From contig CAYNNP010000083.1 in assembly GCA_964398215.1 (NCBI GenBank), forward strand, positions 1 through 23,466: a DNA stretch of 23,466 bases, given 5' to 3'. Shown in pieces: positions 15,991-23,466 of the stretch. Source of the DNA: CAYNNP01 sp964398215 (GTDB lineage: Bacteria; Planctomycetota; Planctomycetia; Pirellulales; Pirellulaceae). The translations under genes were made by a program, and so were the position numbers. The notes beneath the pieces were generated by a model. That model did no database searches, was not told where the DNA came from, and saw nothing but the letters and a program-made list of their open reading frames with translations. How positions within the stretch are numbered: the first letter of the stretch is position 1; every line of letters starts with the position of its first letter.

Positions 15991-16158
15991 TTCTGGCGAA
16001 CCGTGGGCGAAAGTCTGCCGTTTGCGAACTGGCTTTTTCAGACGCTATTTCGTCCACAATCCTTTCAAGTGATACAACCCGAAGAAACCAGTTCTTTTGT
16101 GTACACTGTTTGGCTGTACCTTCGATCCAAAACTCAGATTTTCAAACGGCCAGCAAAG

Positions 16159-17709
16159 ATGCATCGACTCTACACGCCCCTGTTCTTTGTCGTGCTGATT
16201 TGGTTTTCTTGGCACTCTGCGTCCGCTGAAGATCGCACGAATATTTTGTTCATCTACACGGATGATCAATCAGTGCGGACCGTCAGTTGCTATCCCGAAT
16301 CATTTGATTGGGTGCAGACTCCTAACATCGATGCACTGGCAAGCCAAGGTGTTCGCTTCGCGCATGCGTACATCGGCAGTTGGTGCATGCCTTCCCGAGC
16401 AACAATGCTGACTGGCCTGCATCAACATGGGATCGAATCGATGCGAATGGAGGGCGAGTACCCGGGCAGTGCTTATGATCCAGCGAAGTGTCGGTTTTGG
16501 CCAAAGACATTTCGCGAGCATGGTTACACGACAGCACAGATTGGCAAATGGCACACAGGTGTCGACGCCGGGTACGGTCGTGATTGGGATTTTCAAATCG
16601 TCTGGAATCGGCCTCGGCACGTTGCCAATGCTCCGAACTACTACGACAACCAGTTGATCTCCAAAAACAATGAGAAGCCAAAATTGGTCAAGGGTTACTC
16701 GACAGATAACTACACCAATTGGGCGATCGAATACATCAACGGCGAAGGCCGCGATTCGGACAAGCCCTGGTATCTGTGGCTTTGTTACGGTGCTGTCCAC
16801 GGCCCATTCACACCGGCGGACCGACATTTAAAAGACTACCAGGATATTCACGTCCCTGAACCAGCCGATATCTACCCACCACGCGAAGGCAAACCAGAGT
16901 ACGTTCGCAATTTTCACTTTTGGGAACGCGGTAAGAATGGAAAATCGGTCGAGCGCCAAGTGCGTAAGACAGCGCCGGTGGGCATGAAAGACTCTCCAGG
17001 TCGACCACTTACGGATTGGGTGCGTCAGTACCATCAAGGTGTCATTGCCCTGGACGAAAGCGTGGGCCGATTGATGACTGCATTGAAGTCGACTGGCCAA
17101 GACAAAAATACGCTCGTTGTTTTTACATCAGACCAAGGGTTTGCTTGGGGCCAGCACGGGTTGAAATCCAAGGTTGCACCCTATGACGCCGCCGTCGCTG
17201 CGCCGTTGATCATACGCCCGCCCACCGGCACCGGCGCCGTTGGCAAAGTCATCGACGCTCCAGTAAGCGGTGTGGATTTGCCGCCAACATTCTTTTCCCA
17301 GGCTGGTATCGACATGCCGTGGAAAATGCATGGCCACGATTTGAGCCCGTTGCTGACCGGACAGAATACGCGTTGGGATCATCCCGCAATGCTGGTTCAC
17401 ACGGCCAAACAATACGGGAGCAATACGAATGTCGTTCCACCCAAGGGCGATCCTCGGCTAGTTCACGGCCCTGGCGTTCCCTGGTACGTCAGTTTGTCGC
17501 GCGGGAAATACAAGTACGTCCGAACGTTGGTCGCCGGTGAAATGGAAGAACTGTACGACCTAAATGTCGATCCGCATGAACTGCAGAATCTAGCGTTGGA
17601 CGCCCAGTATCATGAAACGGTTAGAAAACTGCGCACAGAAACGATTCTTGAATTGCGGCGCACTGACGCCAAGATGGCCGATCAATTACCAAGTGTTCGG
17701 CCACTGTAA
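16159..17709 (+). CDS. Secreted type I sulfatase
   Basis: 516 aa. A signal peptide (LFFVVLIWFSWHSASA, cleavage near A23) precedes a standard alkaline-phosphatase-fold sulfatase. Metal-site acids are in IYTDDQS (D35, D36), the formylglycine site is C76-M-P-S-R, GKWHTG follows, and TSDQGFAWGQHG completes the metal site. The cysteine type needs formylglycine-generating enzyme, which is not in this window. The length and order match arylsulfatase/glycosaminoglycan sulfatase families; the substrate, probably a sulfated polysaccharide, cannot be told. The start ATG at 16159 is chosen because it gives the signal peptide; the frame is open to 16003 but would run into the region upstream of the divergent gene. 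Its TAA directly abuts the stop codon of the convergent Ntn-hydrolase gene, with no bases between. Confidence 0.9.
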   Translation: MHRLYTPLFFVVLIWFSWHSASAEDRTNILFIYTDDQSVRTVSCYPESFDWVQTPNIDALASQGVRFAHAYIGSWCMPSRATMLTGLHQHGIESMRMEGEYPGSAYDPAKCRFWPKTFREHGYTTAQIGKWHTGVDAGYGRDWDFQIVWNRPRHVANAPNYYDNQLISKNNEKPKLVKGYSTDNYTNWAIEYINGEGRDSDKPWYLWLCYGAVHGPFTPADRHLKDYQDIHVPEPADIYPPREGKPEYVRNFHFWERGKNGKSVERQVRKTAPVGMKDSPGRPLTDWVRQYHQGVIALDESVGRLMTALKSTGQDKNTLVVFTSDQGFAWGQHGLKSKVAPYDAAVAAPLIIRPPTGTGAVGKVIDAPVSGVDLPPTFFSQAGIDMPWKMHGHDLSPLLTGQNTRWDHPAMLVHTAKQYGSNTNVVPPKGDPRLVHGPGVPWYVSLSRGKYKYVRTLVAGEMEELYDLNVDPHELQNLALDAQYHETVRKLRTETILELRRTDAKMADQLPSVRPL

Positions 17710-19614
17710 TCAGCCGTTGTTTGGCTGGGTCGTGGTGTAATAGATTCGGTCGATGTCCAAGAATTCGTTTGTAGCACCAAAGAATCCTTCGGATCGCAAG
17801 TGCATGTGGTTCCCGTTTCGTAATCGGCGAACCTTGCCTTTGCCACCAAGCTGTTGAAACCCATTGTCGCCTTTCGACTTAACAAACACACGGTAGCTGC
17901 CGCCCGCATCGCTTTCACCATTGTTGCCGTCAACTTTGTCCAGCTCCAGGACCAATGTAATCGGAGTTTCTTGTTTTGCCGGCCAACGTCGATCGGTGGT
18001 GATGTTCGTGGCGCCGTCCCCAAAAGCGACTCCACTAATCGCGACGGAGTTTTCGCCCACACGTTTGAGTTCGATCCCAGCAGTATGAAGATGGCCCTCC
18101 GAACGCGATGAGAATCCACAACGGAATGATTCGTTTTGCGTTTCGCCACGCAGATTCCAGCCAGCAAGCTCCACGACGATCCAGCCACGATGCGATTTCG
18201 GGTCACCCTGCGCATTGGACTTCACACGTACGTCTGGAACCAAATCAACGTATCGATTGATCGGGCTTCTATTGTTTCGCCGAATGCGAAAGCTGCCATC
18301 TTTTATTGTTGAAGCCGTCAAGCCACCATCCCAGATCGCCGCGCTACCAGTGCTCTTTGCTTCCGCAAGCTTGGTTCCATTGGAACCGTTGAATCCAAAG
18401 TCGACATGGATTTTTTGCTGCCGAGAACCGTTTCCTCCCTGCCTCGTCGTTACCTGACACAACTTGCTCAGACCCTGCAGCGCAGCGGTTGCCGTTTGTT
18501 GATGAAGCTGCCATTGTTGTTCTATCGACGGCCCGTTGCGCCAAGCCTGCAATTGTTGCTGAGTCGTACTTAGACTTTCGTTTTCGATACTCAACAAGAC
18601 CTGCGAAATCTTAGGCAACTGAGCTGTGTAAACGCGTTCAGTTCGGCGCTCAGTATGTTGTTGATAATTCAAGTCGCGCAGTTCAATCGATCGGTCGCAA
18701 ACGGCACTTTTGCCATCGCCATTCAATTCCTTGGCGATCTTGCCAGGACCAACCCAGACAGGAACGGCAACTGAAAACAGAGGTTCGCCCAGGATTGTCC
18801 ACATGGTCGTGCTACTGGGCGATTCTCCAGGCAATGTTCCTTGGAAAACCACACTCGATACCGACGTGTTGCGGCTCAGCGTGCGAGTTGTTGATGCGGT
18901 TTGTTTACTTGGATCCAAATCCAGAACGTCACGTGCTACCGTTTGCAGCAAAAACTGCACGTCGATTTTTTGACCACGATCAATTTGCGATTGGCAAAGG
19001 TCTCGGGCGCGACAATACCGCTTGCCCGAGTAACCCGATTCCAGCGAAGTGACCTCTGTCGTGTCAGCACCCGACATACTGGTGTTGGCACGGACCAAGT
19101 ATCCATCCGGAGCGACAACTGGATCATTCACGTTGAACCGCCGATAAGTATCTGGGCCGACTTCGAATAACATTGCGCCGCCATGGTTATCGATGACGCC
19201 AAAGTTTCCAGTCGTGCTGCGACCCTTTTGGTTCGTCGATTTCAACAGTTGCTCAAAGTCCGCAACCGTTCGGCATGTCTCCAGTGCCATGCGAATGATC
19301 GTTCCATTGCCCATTCCATTTGCACCGCGCTGGCCCAAGTCTTTGCTAAGCGAATTTTCAATGCAGAATCCTGCCGCGTTCATTCCCATCCAAACACGTT
19401 TGGTCGCTTCCGCGTTCACAATTCCAACAAACGGATACTGACCGCTCTGGTCGTAAAGCACTTCGTTTTGTCTTTGCCATGTATCCCGGTTTTTCCAAAG
19501 CAGCGGTCGGCCATCGATTGTTGCTCGACCAGACACAACGACCGTCGTGCAGGCATGCAACGGGGGCGCAATCCAAGCAAGTAAAAAACTGACAGCTAGA
19601 ATGTGACGCAACAT
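17710..19614 (-). CDS. Secreted Ntn-hydrolase (C45/linear-amide type) with C-terminal beta-sandwich
   Basis: 634 aa. The signal peptide ends LHA-C22, and the next residues, CTTVVVSGRATIDGRPLLWKNRD, match the start of cysteine Ntn-hydrolases of the choloylglycine/C45 acyltransferase group. Removal of the signal would expose C22 as the N-terminal nucleophile. The catalytic domain spans about 22-300 (MGMNAAGFCIENS, TGNFGVIDNHGGAMLFEV). After a Gln-rich helical stretch (310-390), residues about 400-634 form a beta-rich domain resembling a laminin-G or carbohydrate-binding fold. The likely reaction is cleavage of a non-peptide amide bond outside the cytoplasm; the substrate is unknown. The frame is open to 19923, but the upstream part is repeat-derived; the ATG at 19614 gives the signal peptide. 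A lipobox reading of LHAC is less likely because of the histidine. Confidence 0.78.
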   Translation of the reverse strand: MLRHILAVSFLLAWIAPPLHACTTVVVSGRATIDGRPLLWKNRDTWQRQNEVLYDQSGQYPFVGIVNAEATKRVWMGMNAAGFCIENSLSKDLGQRGANGMGNGTIIRMALETCRTVADFEQLLKSTNQKGRSTTGNFGVIDNHGGAMLFEVGPDTYRRFNVNDPVVAPDGYLVRANTSMSGADTTEVTSLESGYSGKRYCRARDLCQSQIDRGQKIDVQFLLQTVARDVLDLDPSKQTASTTRTLSRNTSVSSVVFQGTLPGESPSSTTMWTILGEPLFSVAVPVWVGPGKIAKELNGDGKSAVCDRSIELRDLNYQQHTERRTERVYTAQLPKISQVLLSIENESLSTTQQQLQAWRNGPSIEQQWQLHQQTATAALQGLSKLCQVTTRQGGNGSRQQKIHVDFGFNGSNGTKLAEAKSTGSAAIWDGGLTASTIKDGSFRIRRNNRSPINRYVDLVPDVRVKSNAQGDPKSHRGWIVVELAGWNLRGETQNESFRCGFSSRSEGHLHTAGIELKRVGENSVAISGVAFGDGATNITTDRRWPAKQETPITLVLELDKVDGNNGESDAGGSYRVFVKSKGDNGFQQLGGKGKVRRLRNGNHMHLRSEGFFGATNEFLDIDRIYYTTTQPNNG

Positions 19615-19633
19615 CAGGGCTCCACGATCAGAA

Positions 19634-19665
19634 CGATACAAAATTTTCGAGGCTGCATTGTATCG
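19634..19665. promoter_or_regulatory. Perfect 8-bp inverted repeat upstream of the Ntn-hydrolase gene
   Basis: CGATACAA (19634-19641) and TTGTATCG (19658-19665) are perfect reverse complements 16 bases apart. On the minus strand a TACAAT, 5 of 6 to a -10 box, lies at 19662-19657 inside the upstream arm, 43-48 bases before the ATG. The arrangement fits an operator over a promoter, or a hairpin in the leader. No matching -35 was found. Confidence 0.35.
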
Positions 19666-19704
19666 CATCAGCATGAACAAACGTAGAAGCGTACTACTGC
19701 TCTC

Positions 19705-19786
19705 TTTTGGTAACCCGAAGCGTAAGAGCAAGCGAGGGACAATCAATCTTGACCCGGTCCCTCGCTCACGCGTCGGGTTACCAAAA
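19705..19786. repeat. Intergenic inverted-repeat element, family A copy 1
   Basis: An 82-base element with perfect 14-bp ends, TTTTGGTAACCCGA (19705-19718) and TCGGGTTACCAAAA (19773-19786), and an inner 9-bp pair GCGAGGGAC/GTCCCTCGC (19732-19740 and 19757-19765). It could fold into a long hairpin. There is no open frame of its own that I trust. It looks like a small non-coding mobile or REP-like element. Confidence 0.8.
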
Positions 19787-19871
19787 TTACCTAGAATCAA
19801 AAACTGATTTGCCCTGGCATGCCGCGCGCCACGGCAAGTCACCTTTCGCCAGATACCTACTGCGCATTTCT

Positions 19872-20008
19872 GTAGGCCGGACCAAGGACGCAATACGTGC
19901 CGGAACAGCGCAAACGCCTCCATTATGTCGCAGAGATTACGCTATCAACGACATTTCTACTTGCGTCCGAAGTTCCGGCAATTGCAGCGTTTGCTCGGTC
20001 CGGCCTAC
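19872..20008. repeat. Intergenic inverted-repeat element, family B copy 1
   Basis: A 137-base element with perfect 12-bp ends GTAGGCCGGACC and GGTCCGGCCTAC. Inside are three further 8-bp complementary pairs: GGACGCAA/TTGCGTCC, GCCGGAAC/GTTCCGGC and GCAAACGC/GCGTTTGC. Their order on the left and right arms is the same rather than mirrored, so they cannot all pair at once in a simple hairpin. Short open frames run through it but have no independent support. Confidence 0.8.
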
Positions 20009-20030
20009 TCAAAGAGCGCAACTCCAAAAC

Positions 20031-20091
20031 GCGTCAGCGAGGCACAATCAATCTTGACTCGGTCCCTCGCTCACGCGTCGGGTTACCAAAA
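20031..20091. repeat. Family A element, copy 2, left end missing
   Basis: The 49 bases at 20044-20092 match 19739-19787 of copy 1 with a single C/T difference, plus a diverged left arm from 20031. The left terminal repeat TTTTGGTAACCCGA is gone and the inner stem has one mismatch (GCGAGGCAC). It lies 22 bases after family B copy 1. Confidence 0.8.
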
Positions 20092-20105
20092 TCAGAATCT
20101 TTGCC

Positions 20106-20216
20106 TGCCGGAACAGCGCAAACGCCTGCATTGTGTCGCAGAGATTACGCTACCAACGACGTTTCTACTTACGTCCGAAGTTCCGGCAATTGCAGCGTTT
20201 GCTCGGTCCGGCCTAC
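20106..20216. repeat. Family B element, copy 2, left end missing
   Basis: This 111-base stretch matches copy 1 from TGCCGGAACAGCGCAAACGCC to the right end GGTCCGGCCTAC, with only a few scattered substitutions. About 26 bases, including the left terminal repeat, are missing. It begins 14 bases after the truncated family A copy, so the A-B pair appears twice in the same order and orientation. It ends 24 bases before the stop of the deiminase gene. Confidence 0.8.
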
Positions 20217-20240
20217 AAATTGTGACCCATGCTATCGCAA

Positions 20241-21488
20241 CTACTGGGACTGCGTTTTGGTCAGACGTTTGCTGGGAAAGTAGGTCTGCTTTGCGCCGCT
20301 AAAGGCATACACCGTTTTTAGATACGGAGCGAACTCGGGAACGTGCAACGAAAGACAATGCAGTTCACCTTGCAAGTTTCGCATGGTTGTCATGTTGATC
20401 GTCTCAACGGTATGCCGCGGAAGCAAACGTCGATAGATAGCTTTGGCGGCCGCCAAAGTCTGTGGTGGATCTCGATCGAACGTAGGAATCAAGACTAAGT
20501 TGTTCGCCACGATCGCATTGGTATAGGCGCTCCATGATTCACCCTGGCGTGGCGGTAAATCGATTCGGTGAATACGAAGCGGTTTTCGATCGATCACTAT
20601 GTTTTTCAGTCTCGCGACATTACGCTCCAAAATCTGAGCATTCACAGGGTCACGATTGCGATCTAGGCGTGCTACCAACAAATCTTGAGGCGATAAAAAT
20701 GAAGTGAACATATCGCAGTGTCTCGTCGCTTCGTTTTGCAGCGGTTCCAGCACGCACAGCTCTGCTAAGTTGCAAGCTTCCATCAGGTTTTTGATCACAA
20801 TCTTGCGCCGTTCGATTTCAGAATTCTGTCCGGCAGGGGCACCTGGGAAAGTGATAAAATTGTCTTTGAAAATTCGTGTCGTTGTTAGCGCGAGCCCCGC
20901 GCCATTGCACAACAGGTTTCCGCCTTGCAGAGTCCAATTGATCTTTCGATGCTTCGTGTTCGAATCGATGGTCCACTTCTGCGGTAGTGAATCGTCTTTT
21001 GGGCGACTGCCTTCGTAAAAGAAATCCAGCGCCAACGCCCCTTTTGGTTGTTGCATGAACAAGGGACCAAAGTCGCGAACCCAAACGGTGTCCACATCGA
21101 TCACTGAAAAGTAAACATGATGAAGAGGCTGTTTGGTTTCCATTAGCCACTTGGTAGTCGTTCGCATCTGAGCAAAGTCGTCAACCAAAATCAACAAATT
21201 CACATGGCGGGCCGTTTTCGTTGCAATCTCAGCCAGAATGTGACGGTGATGAGGCTGCCAATCGGAAGCCGACATCAATAGAAAACGCTGAACCTCGAAC
21301 TCTGCCGAAAGTCGTGGAAAGCGGTCGGCCTGCTTTCGAACCGCGCGTAGGCCACCATACTGATCGCCATACAACTGAAGCGGTCTGTCTTGGCCTTTCG
21401 CTGGGCAATTGGCGATGGCTGAAACAAGAACAGCAAACAGGCACACTAGCAATTGTTGCCGATCGAAAAACTTAATCTGAAAAGGCAA
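20241..21488 (-). CDS. Secreted peptidyl-arginine-deiminase/agmatine-deiminase family protein
   Basis: 415 aa of the guanidine-modifying family (PAD_porph, PF04371). All expected catalytic residues are present: D139 in VDTVWVRDFGP, H257 and D259 in TRHCDMF, and C378 in NLQGELHCLS; substrate-loop LQGGN is at 188-191. The N-terminus has basic residues, then LLVCLFAVLVSAIA, a signal peptide, which points to an exported enzyme like the Porphyromonas peptidyl-arginine deiminase rather than cytoplasmic agmatine deiminase. It would convert a guanidino group to a ureido group with release of ammonia. The start is a TTG at 21488 with AAGAGAA upstream; no ATG occurs before codon 72. It begins 13 bases after the sulfatase stop, so the two form an operon. 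Substrate (arginine residues, agmatine or another guanidine) cannot be decided. Confidence 0.82.
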   Translation of the reverse strand: MPFQIKFFDRQQLLVCLFAVLVSAIANCPAKGQDRPLQLYGDQYGGLRAVRKQADRFPRLSAEFEVQRFLLMSASDWQPHHRHILAEIATKTARHVNLLILVDDFAQMRTTTKWLMETKQPLHHVYFSVIDVDTVWVRDFGPLFMQQPKGALALDFFYEGSRPKDDSLPQKWTIDSNTKHRKINWTLQGGNLLCNGAGLALTTTRIFKDNFITFPGAPAGQNSEIERRKIVIKNLMEACNLAELCVLEPLQNEATRHCDMFTSFLSPQDLLVARLDRNRDPVNAQILERNVARLKNIVIDRKPLRIHRIDLPPRQGESWSAYTNAIVANNLVLIPTFDRDPPQTLAAAKAIYRRLLPRHTVETINMTTMRNLQGELHCLSLHVPEFAPYLKTVYAFSGAKQTYFPSKRLTKTQSQ

Positions 21489-21501
21489 CGAATTCTCTTA
21501 G

Positions 21502-23373
21502 TTATTGAATGAAGATCTTGTCGATCGTGACGTTGGTCGCTTCGGGACCTGTGAACCGCAACTCAATCGCATTGAGAATGCCTTTCCATTGTTTGGTCGC
21601 GTCAAGCGGAAAATTCAACTCGCTCTGATTGGAATCGATTTGGGATGTCCCCAGTTGAACCGATTTACCTGATCCAAATTCACCGATCAATTCTACCTTC
21701 GTACTATCCGAAACCCTCAGAGCCATTGTCAGTTTGCCTCGGTTCCGAGACGTGTCAAGATTTAATCCGTCACGGCGGATGTTAGACGTGCCTACTGGTA
21801 ATTTGAAATCCAAAAACCCCAAACGACCGGCAATATTGCCCAATTCTTTTTGTGATGTTTTCCAGCCTTCGGTTTGCCAGCCGCCACAATCAAAGGTAAA
21901 CAGCAACTTGCCATCAGATGGATCTCGCCCATTGATTCTCTCCCAGTCGCTGGACAACCCGTCACCGTCATCGTCCTTGCGAACAACTTCGTATTCAGGG
22001 TTCACGGGGTCGCCCCATTTGTGTCCTTTGGCTTGATAGGCAAGTTCTTCCTCGGATTCCTCACCTGCACCGTCATCGCCTTTCGCCAGCCACTGTTGCA
22101 AGTAATCGCGATGACGTTGAATCTCTTCGGCATACTTTGGATCATCAATCAAGTTATTGATCTGACTTGGGTCGGCTTTGACATCATAAAGTTCTTCGGC
22201 TGGCCGTTCACCGAAATAGATTTCCGATAGCTTTGGCGACAGTTTTCCACTCGCATACAGCTCGCGCAAATTGATCACGTAATCCTTGCTGTCACGGTAC
22301 TGGGGCTGCAAGAATATTCGATCGGTTTTGTAGTTGCGTGTGTACCGAAAACGATCCGTTCGAACTGTTCTTACTCGATCCAATGTATGGTCCAAACGAT
22401 CTTTGGCGGCAGCTACGAAAGTACGCGGGACGACTTTTACACCAAACAGATCTTGGCCTTCATAACGTTTCGGAATATCAACGCCCGCCCACGCCAGCGT
22501 GGTGGCAGATAGATCCAGCAAGTTGACCAAATCATCACGAACACAAGTCGCAGGCACCCAGGGATCTGGCCCGGAGATAATCAACGGCACATGCAACCCA
22601 CCTTCCGTTGGCATCTGTTTGTGCCGCACGAGGTTATTCGCGCCGTGGTCGCTGAAGTAGACAACGATCGTGTTGTCCGTTAGCCCAGCTTCTTTTAAAC
22701 CAGAAAGCACAGTGCCGATAAAATCATCGTCTTTGCGGATCGCATCATAGTGCTGAGCAACAGTGCGTTGGTAAACCTCGTTTTGCGGGTAATCAGGCGG
22801 CACGGTGACAGTCTTGGGATCAACTTTGCGATCAGCTGGAAATTTAGAAGTATTGTTCTTGCCGCCCGCTGTTTGGATTTGCCCAAAGAAGGGCTGGTTG
22901 TCTTTTAGGTTTTGCCAAGAAATGTTAGCCCGATTCTTTTTTTGCAGCGAATAAGTTGCTTCATGATCCCAAACAAAATTGTAATCGTCTTTACCAAAAT
23001 TGAATGTGAAGTAGCCAGTATCCTTGATCAACTGCGGCAACAACTTCATTCCGGTTGGCAGCGAGATTTTGGCGGGACCGCGCGATGACCGATGTTCATG
23101 AGCATTGAAACGAATCTGGTTTTGTCCACCCATCAAAGCAGATCGGCATGGCGAACAGACCGGCGCTGGTGCAAACGCACGCGAAAAGCGAACACCATTC
23201 GCAGCGAGTGAATCGATGTTAGGCGTATGGCCCTGGTTGATCTTGTCGCCGTAGCAGCCAATCCAGGGAGAAGTGTCTTCCGCGAACAACCACAAGATAT
23301 TTGGTCGCTTTGCAAAAGCCGAACTAGCCAGCGAGAAGAAGAGCAATGTCGCGATGCTTTTGGTGAGATTCAT
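21502..23373 (-). CDS. Secreted sulfatase with calcium-loop and C-terminal beta domain
   Basis: 623 aa. A signal peptide (SIATLLFFSLASSAFA, cleavage after residue 21) leads into a type I sulfatase: acids E32 and D33 in LFAEDTSP, formylglycine site C73-S-P-C-R77, and metal-site SDHGANN at 241-247. The +3 residue of the site is Cys instead of the common Ser. The catalytic part resembles the N-sulfoglucosamine sulfohydrolase (sulfamidase) side of the family, but that is a light inference. At 467-488, DDDGDGLSSDWERINGRDPS is a bacterial thrombospondin-type-3/EF-hand-like calcium loop. Residues about 490-623 look like a beta-sandwich, perhaps carbohydrate-binding (KVELIGEFGSGKSVQLG, IELRFTGPEATNVTIDKIFIQ). 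It heads an operon with the deiminase-like gene. Formylglycine maturation must come from elsewhere in the genome. Confidence 0.88.
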   Translation of the reverse strand: MNLTKSIATLLFFSLASSAFAKRPNILWLFAEDTSPWIGCYGDKINQGHTPNIDSLAANGVRFSRAFAPAPVCSPCRSALMGGQNQIRFNAHEHRSSRGPAKISLPTGMKLLPQLIKDTGYFTFNFGKDDYNFVWDHEATYSLQKKNRANISWQNLKDNQPFFGQIQTAGGKNNTSKFPADRKVDPKTVTVPPDYPQNEVYQRTVAQHYDAIRKDDDFIGTVLSGLKEAGLTDNTIVVYFSDHGANNLVRHKQMPTEGGLHVPLIISGPDPWVPATCVRDDLVNLLDLSATTLAWAGVDIPKRYEGQDLFGVKVVPRTFVAAAKDRLDHTLDRVRTVRTDRFRYTRNYKTDRIFLQPQYRDSKDYVINLRELYASGKLSPKLSEIYFGERPAEELYDVKADPSQINNLIDDPKYAEEIQRHRDYLQQWLAKGDDGAGEESEEELAYQAKGHKWGDPVNPEYEVVRKDDDGDGLSSDWERINGRDPSDGKLLFTFDCGGWQTEGWKTSQKELGNIAGRLGFLDFKLPVGTSNIRRDGLNLDTSRNRGKLTMALRVSDSTKVELIGEFGSGKSVQLGTSQIDSNQSELNFPLDATKQWKGILNAIELRFTGPEATNVTIDKIFIQ

Positions 23374-23423
23374 TTTGCTCTCGGAAAAGGTCTGGAGGGA
23401 AGCAATGGCTTTGCACGAACAAG

Positions 23424-23429
23424 AGTATA
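23424..23429 (-). promoter_or_regulatory. Possible -10 box of the sulfatase-deiminase operon
   Basis: On the minus strand TATACT, 5 of 6 to the -10 consensus, lies 51 bases before the sulfatase ATG and predicts a leader of about 43 bases. No good -35 sequence is found at the right distance. The rest of 23374-23466 shows no other feature. Confidence 0.3.
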
Positions 23430-23466
23430 GCTGGGAGCCGAATGGAAAGTCTTCGACATATTGAGG

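Noticed and set aside
19615..19923. N-terminal extension of the Ntn-hydrolase to 737 aa
   Set aside because: It would place the signal peptide internally and translate the family A repeat.
19705..20216. CRISPR-like array
   Set aside because: Only two copies of each unit, long units with terminal inverted repeats, unequal spacers and no cas genes.
19707..20302. Three overlapping plus-strand frames of 116-128 aa through the repeats
   Set aside because: Their sequence is repeat-derived in different frames (for example MSQRLRYQRHFYLRP), they overlap each other, and the repeat structure explains them better.
1..23466. tRNA, rRNA, integrase or transposase genes
   Set aside because: I found no sequence or protein pattern supporting any of them.

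Overview
The window looks like a chromosomal stretch from a marine planctomycete, probably a Rhodopirellula/Pirellulaceae relative. Pointers are two type I sulfatases with CxPxR sites, secreted enzymes carrying extra beta-sandwich or calcium-loop modules, weak Shine-Dalgarno sequences at many starts, and intergenic palindromic repeats. The organism assignment is inference. A run of exactly 100 N (8104-8203) shows this is a scaffold with one unsized gap.

Region 1 (125-13123, all minus strand) is one long nitrate-assimilation operon. In transcription order it holds: an NrtA-type nitrate-binding lipoprotein; an NrtB-type permease; two NrtC/D-type ATPases; a GAF-domain protein interrupted by the gap; a fused DmsB-DmsC-like iron-sulfur/membrane protein; a NasA-type molybdopterin nitrate reductase; a NirA-type siroheme nitrite reductase; and a CysJ-like FAD/NADPH reductase with a 4Fe-4S domain where the FMN domain is normally found. 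Nitrate is imported by the ABC system, reduced to nitrite by NasA (electrons probably from quinol through the fused FeS/membrane subunit), then to ammonium by NirA (electrons probably from NADPH through the FeS-FAD reductase). A perfect sigma-54 promoter match (13242-13257) lies 119-134 bases upstream of the nrtA start, with three small palindromes about 100-150 bases upstream of the predicted transcription start. This suggests nitrogen control by a sigma-54 activator.

Region 2 (13124-16158) holds a large divergent control region, a plus-strand outer-membrane porin of the alginate-export type that could be the outer-membrane entry route for nitrate, and a convergent small secreted protein with 18 cysteines and its own intrinsic terminator.

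Region 3 (16159-23373) is a secreted hydrolase neighbourhood: a plus-strand sulfatase; convergent with it a secreted Ntn-hydrolase (C45/choloylglycine-like) with a C-terminal beta-sandwich; a 0.6-kb intergenic block of two interleaved inverted-repeat element families; then a two-gene minus-strand operon of a calcium-loop sulfatase followed by a secreted peptidyl-arginine-deiminase-like enzyme.

I see no CRISPR array, transposase, tRNA or rRNA. The most unusual biology is the electron-delivery arrangement of the nitrate operon; no wholly unknown system is evident.
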